A DNA stretch of 6,845 nt, taken from Acetofilamentum sp. Lineage in GTDB: Bacteria; Bacteroidota; Bacteroidia; Bacteroidales; DTU049. Under the pieces are notes generated by a model. It saw only the letters and a list, made by a program, of their open reading frames with translations, was not told the DNA's origin and ran no database searches. Below are positions 6,189-6,845 of this stretch, piece by piece (positions within the stretch are counted from its first letter, which is position 1; each line of letters starts with the position of its first letter). The stretch lies in the NCBI GenBank assembly GCA_020720525.1, contig DYON01000141.1:1-6845 (forward strand), written 5' to 3'. Both the position numbers and the translations under genes were made by a program.

Positions 6189-6262
6189 TTCAGGTTTACG
6201 CCAAAAAAGTTGATACAACTATCTTTCGTGAAATGGAAAGGATGGAGTGATACAAAGTTTTC

Positions 6263-6280
6263 TTATTTACTTGTAAATAA
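6263..6280. terminator. Weak hairpin after the AT-rich gene
   Basis: TTATTTAC (6263-6270) and GTAAATAA (6273-6280) form an A/T-rich hairpin 21 bases past the stop of the minus-strand gene. There is no run of T after it on the minus strand (GAAAACTTTG follows), so termination here is only possible. The rest of 6189-6301 shows nothing I can assign. Confidence 0.3.
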
Positions 6281-6301
6281 CGTGACTGTTTTAAGATAGC
6301 G

Positions 6302-6845
6302 TTAGATTTTATCTATTTCTTTGAAATTTCTTTTCAGTTTATCTATCCTATCTGACATAGTTGATGCATATGTGTAAAATTCAATATCTTCCTTTGTTTG
6401 CTTGAGAAACAAAGGTTTTAGTTTTTCACTTAGAAACATTAATACTTCAATATCCAATTTGTAGAGATTAGTATAGATACCTCTTTCTTTCAACCCCGAT
6501 TTTACGTTCTCAATATCTTTATCAATATTTTTATAGAGATCGATAGCAACCTCATCATGACTTGTTGATAGTAATTTCTCAAAGATATAAGATGCGTCCT
6601 TGAATATGTCATCAAATTTCACTTTATAGCCTTCCATCATTTTTTTGAATTTAAGTTTAAAGTCTTGCTCTATTTCCATTAAATATTCAAGAGTTATTTC
6701 CGAATTTGCTGAAACCAAGTCGGAAACGACAAATTCCTCACTTTTAATCTTTTCAACATCCCAATACAAATGCTTTATTATTTGTTTCTCTTTATCTTTT
6801 CTATCAAAAAAGTGGCGAGTTTTACCCGAACCATTTTTTCTATCT
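6302..6845 (-). CDS. Unassigned AT-rich gene, C-terminal part (5' end beyond window)
   Basis: The frame is open from the right edge to a TAA at 6302-6304, about 181 codons. The only in-frame start before residue 31 of the inner part is a TTG at 6767-6769, with no ATG between there and the edge, so the real start is probably outside the window. The protein is Lys/Glu/Ile-rich, helical and coiled-coil-like, with no membrane segment or signal. Near the edge it contains DRKNGSGKTRHFFDRK, which looks like a P-loop. However, the first Gly of GxxxxGKT is Arg, and no Walker B is visible in the roughly 170 residues that follow, so an ATPase call is not justified. G+C over 6301-6540 is 64 of 240 bases (27%, hand count), far below the neighbours. 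I do not recognise the family. Confidence 0.7.
   Translation of the reverse strand, partial: DRKNGSGKTRHFFDRKDKEKQIIKHLYWDVEKIKSEEFVVSDLVSANSEITLEYLMEIEQDFKLKFKKMMEGYKVKFDDIFKDASYIFEKLLSTSHDEVAIDLYKNIDKDIENVKSGLKERGIYTNLYKLDIEVLMFLSEKLKPLFLKQTKEDIEFYTYASTMSDRIDKLKRNFKEIDKI

Noticed and set aside
6047..6199. Inverted 8-mer GTAAACCT (6047-6054) and AGGTTTAC (6192-6199) as element termini
   Set aside because: It is too short, asymmetrically placed relative to the 89-bp repeats, and part of it is already explained by the local hairpin at 6045-6062.
6815..6845. Walker A motif proving an ATPase (NGSGKT)
   Set aside because: The Gly required five residues before the GKT Gly is Arg, and no Walker B or other ATPase motif follows. 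It is kept only as a P-loop-like hint.

Overview
The window looks like a chromosomal segment from a member of the Bacteroidota. Four things support this. Secreted proteins carry signal peptides ending in SAQ. Start codons have no Shine-Dalgarno sequence. Several TAnnTTTG -7 promoter boxes are present. The gene content (DUF4173-type membrane protein, short-form RsmI, TorF-like porin, M28 peptidase with a PA-like insert, TK1-type thymidine kinase) is typical of the phylum. The exact genus cannot be read from the sequence.

Positions 1-4503 are densely packed. The 3' part of a polytopic membrane protein (plus strand) runs convergently, with a 1-base gap, into the end of a four-gene minus-strand operon. 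In transcription order the operon encodes a 281-residue protein of unknown function, a secreted M28 zinc peptidase, a TorF/Gcw_chp-like outer-membrane beta-barrel, and the 16S rRNA methyltransferase RsmI. The gaps between these genes are 14, 10 and 1 bases.

A 79-base divergent promoter region (4504-4582) separates the operon from tdk (plus strand). tdk ends at a bidirectional hairpin shared with a small convergent lipoprotein gene (5222-5575, minus). A 246-base intergenic region then carries the divergent promoters of the lipoprotein gene and of tRNA-Arg(ACG) (5822-5895). The tRNA promoter is the best in the window: TTG, a 19-base spacer, then TAATTTTG.

From 5896 the character changes. A 406-base gene-free stretch holds a nested palindrome that folds as a three-way junction (5900-6009), tandem hairpins, and a perfect 89-bp direct repeat (5935-6023 and 6100-6188). 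The second copy keeps only the right-hand arms of the palindrome. Beyond it, a minus-strand reading frame is open to the right edge. It is about 27% G+C where counted, against roughly 50% in sampled lines of core genes, and it encodes a lysine-rich helical protein I cannot assign. This could be the edge of an accessory region downstream of the tRNA gene. I found no integrase, no transposase and no convincing attachment-site duplication.
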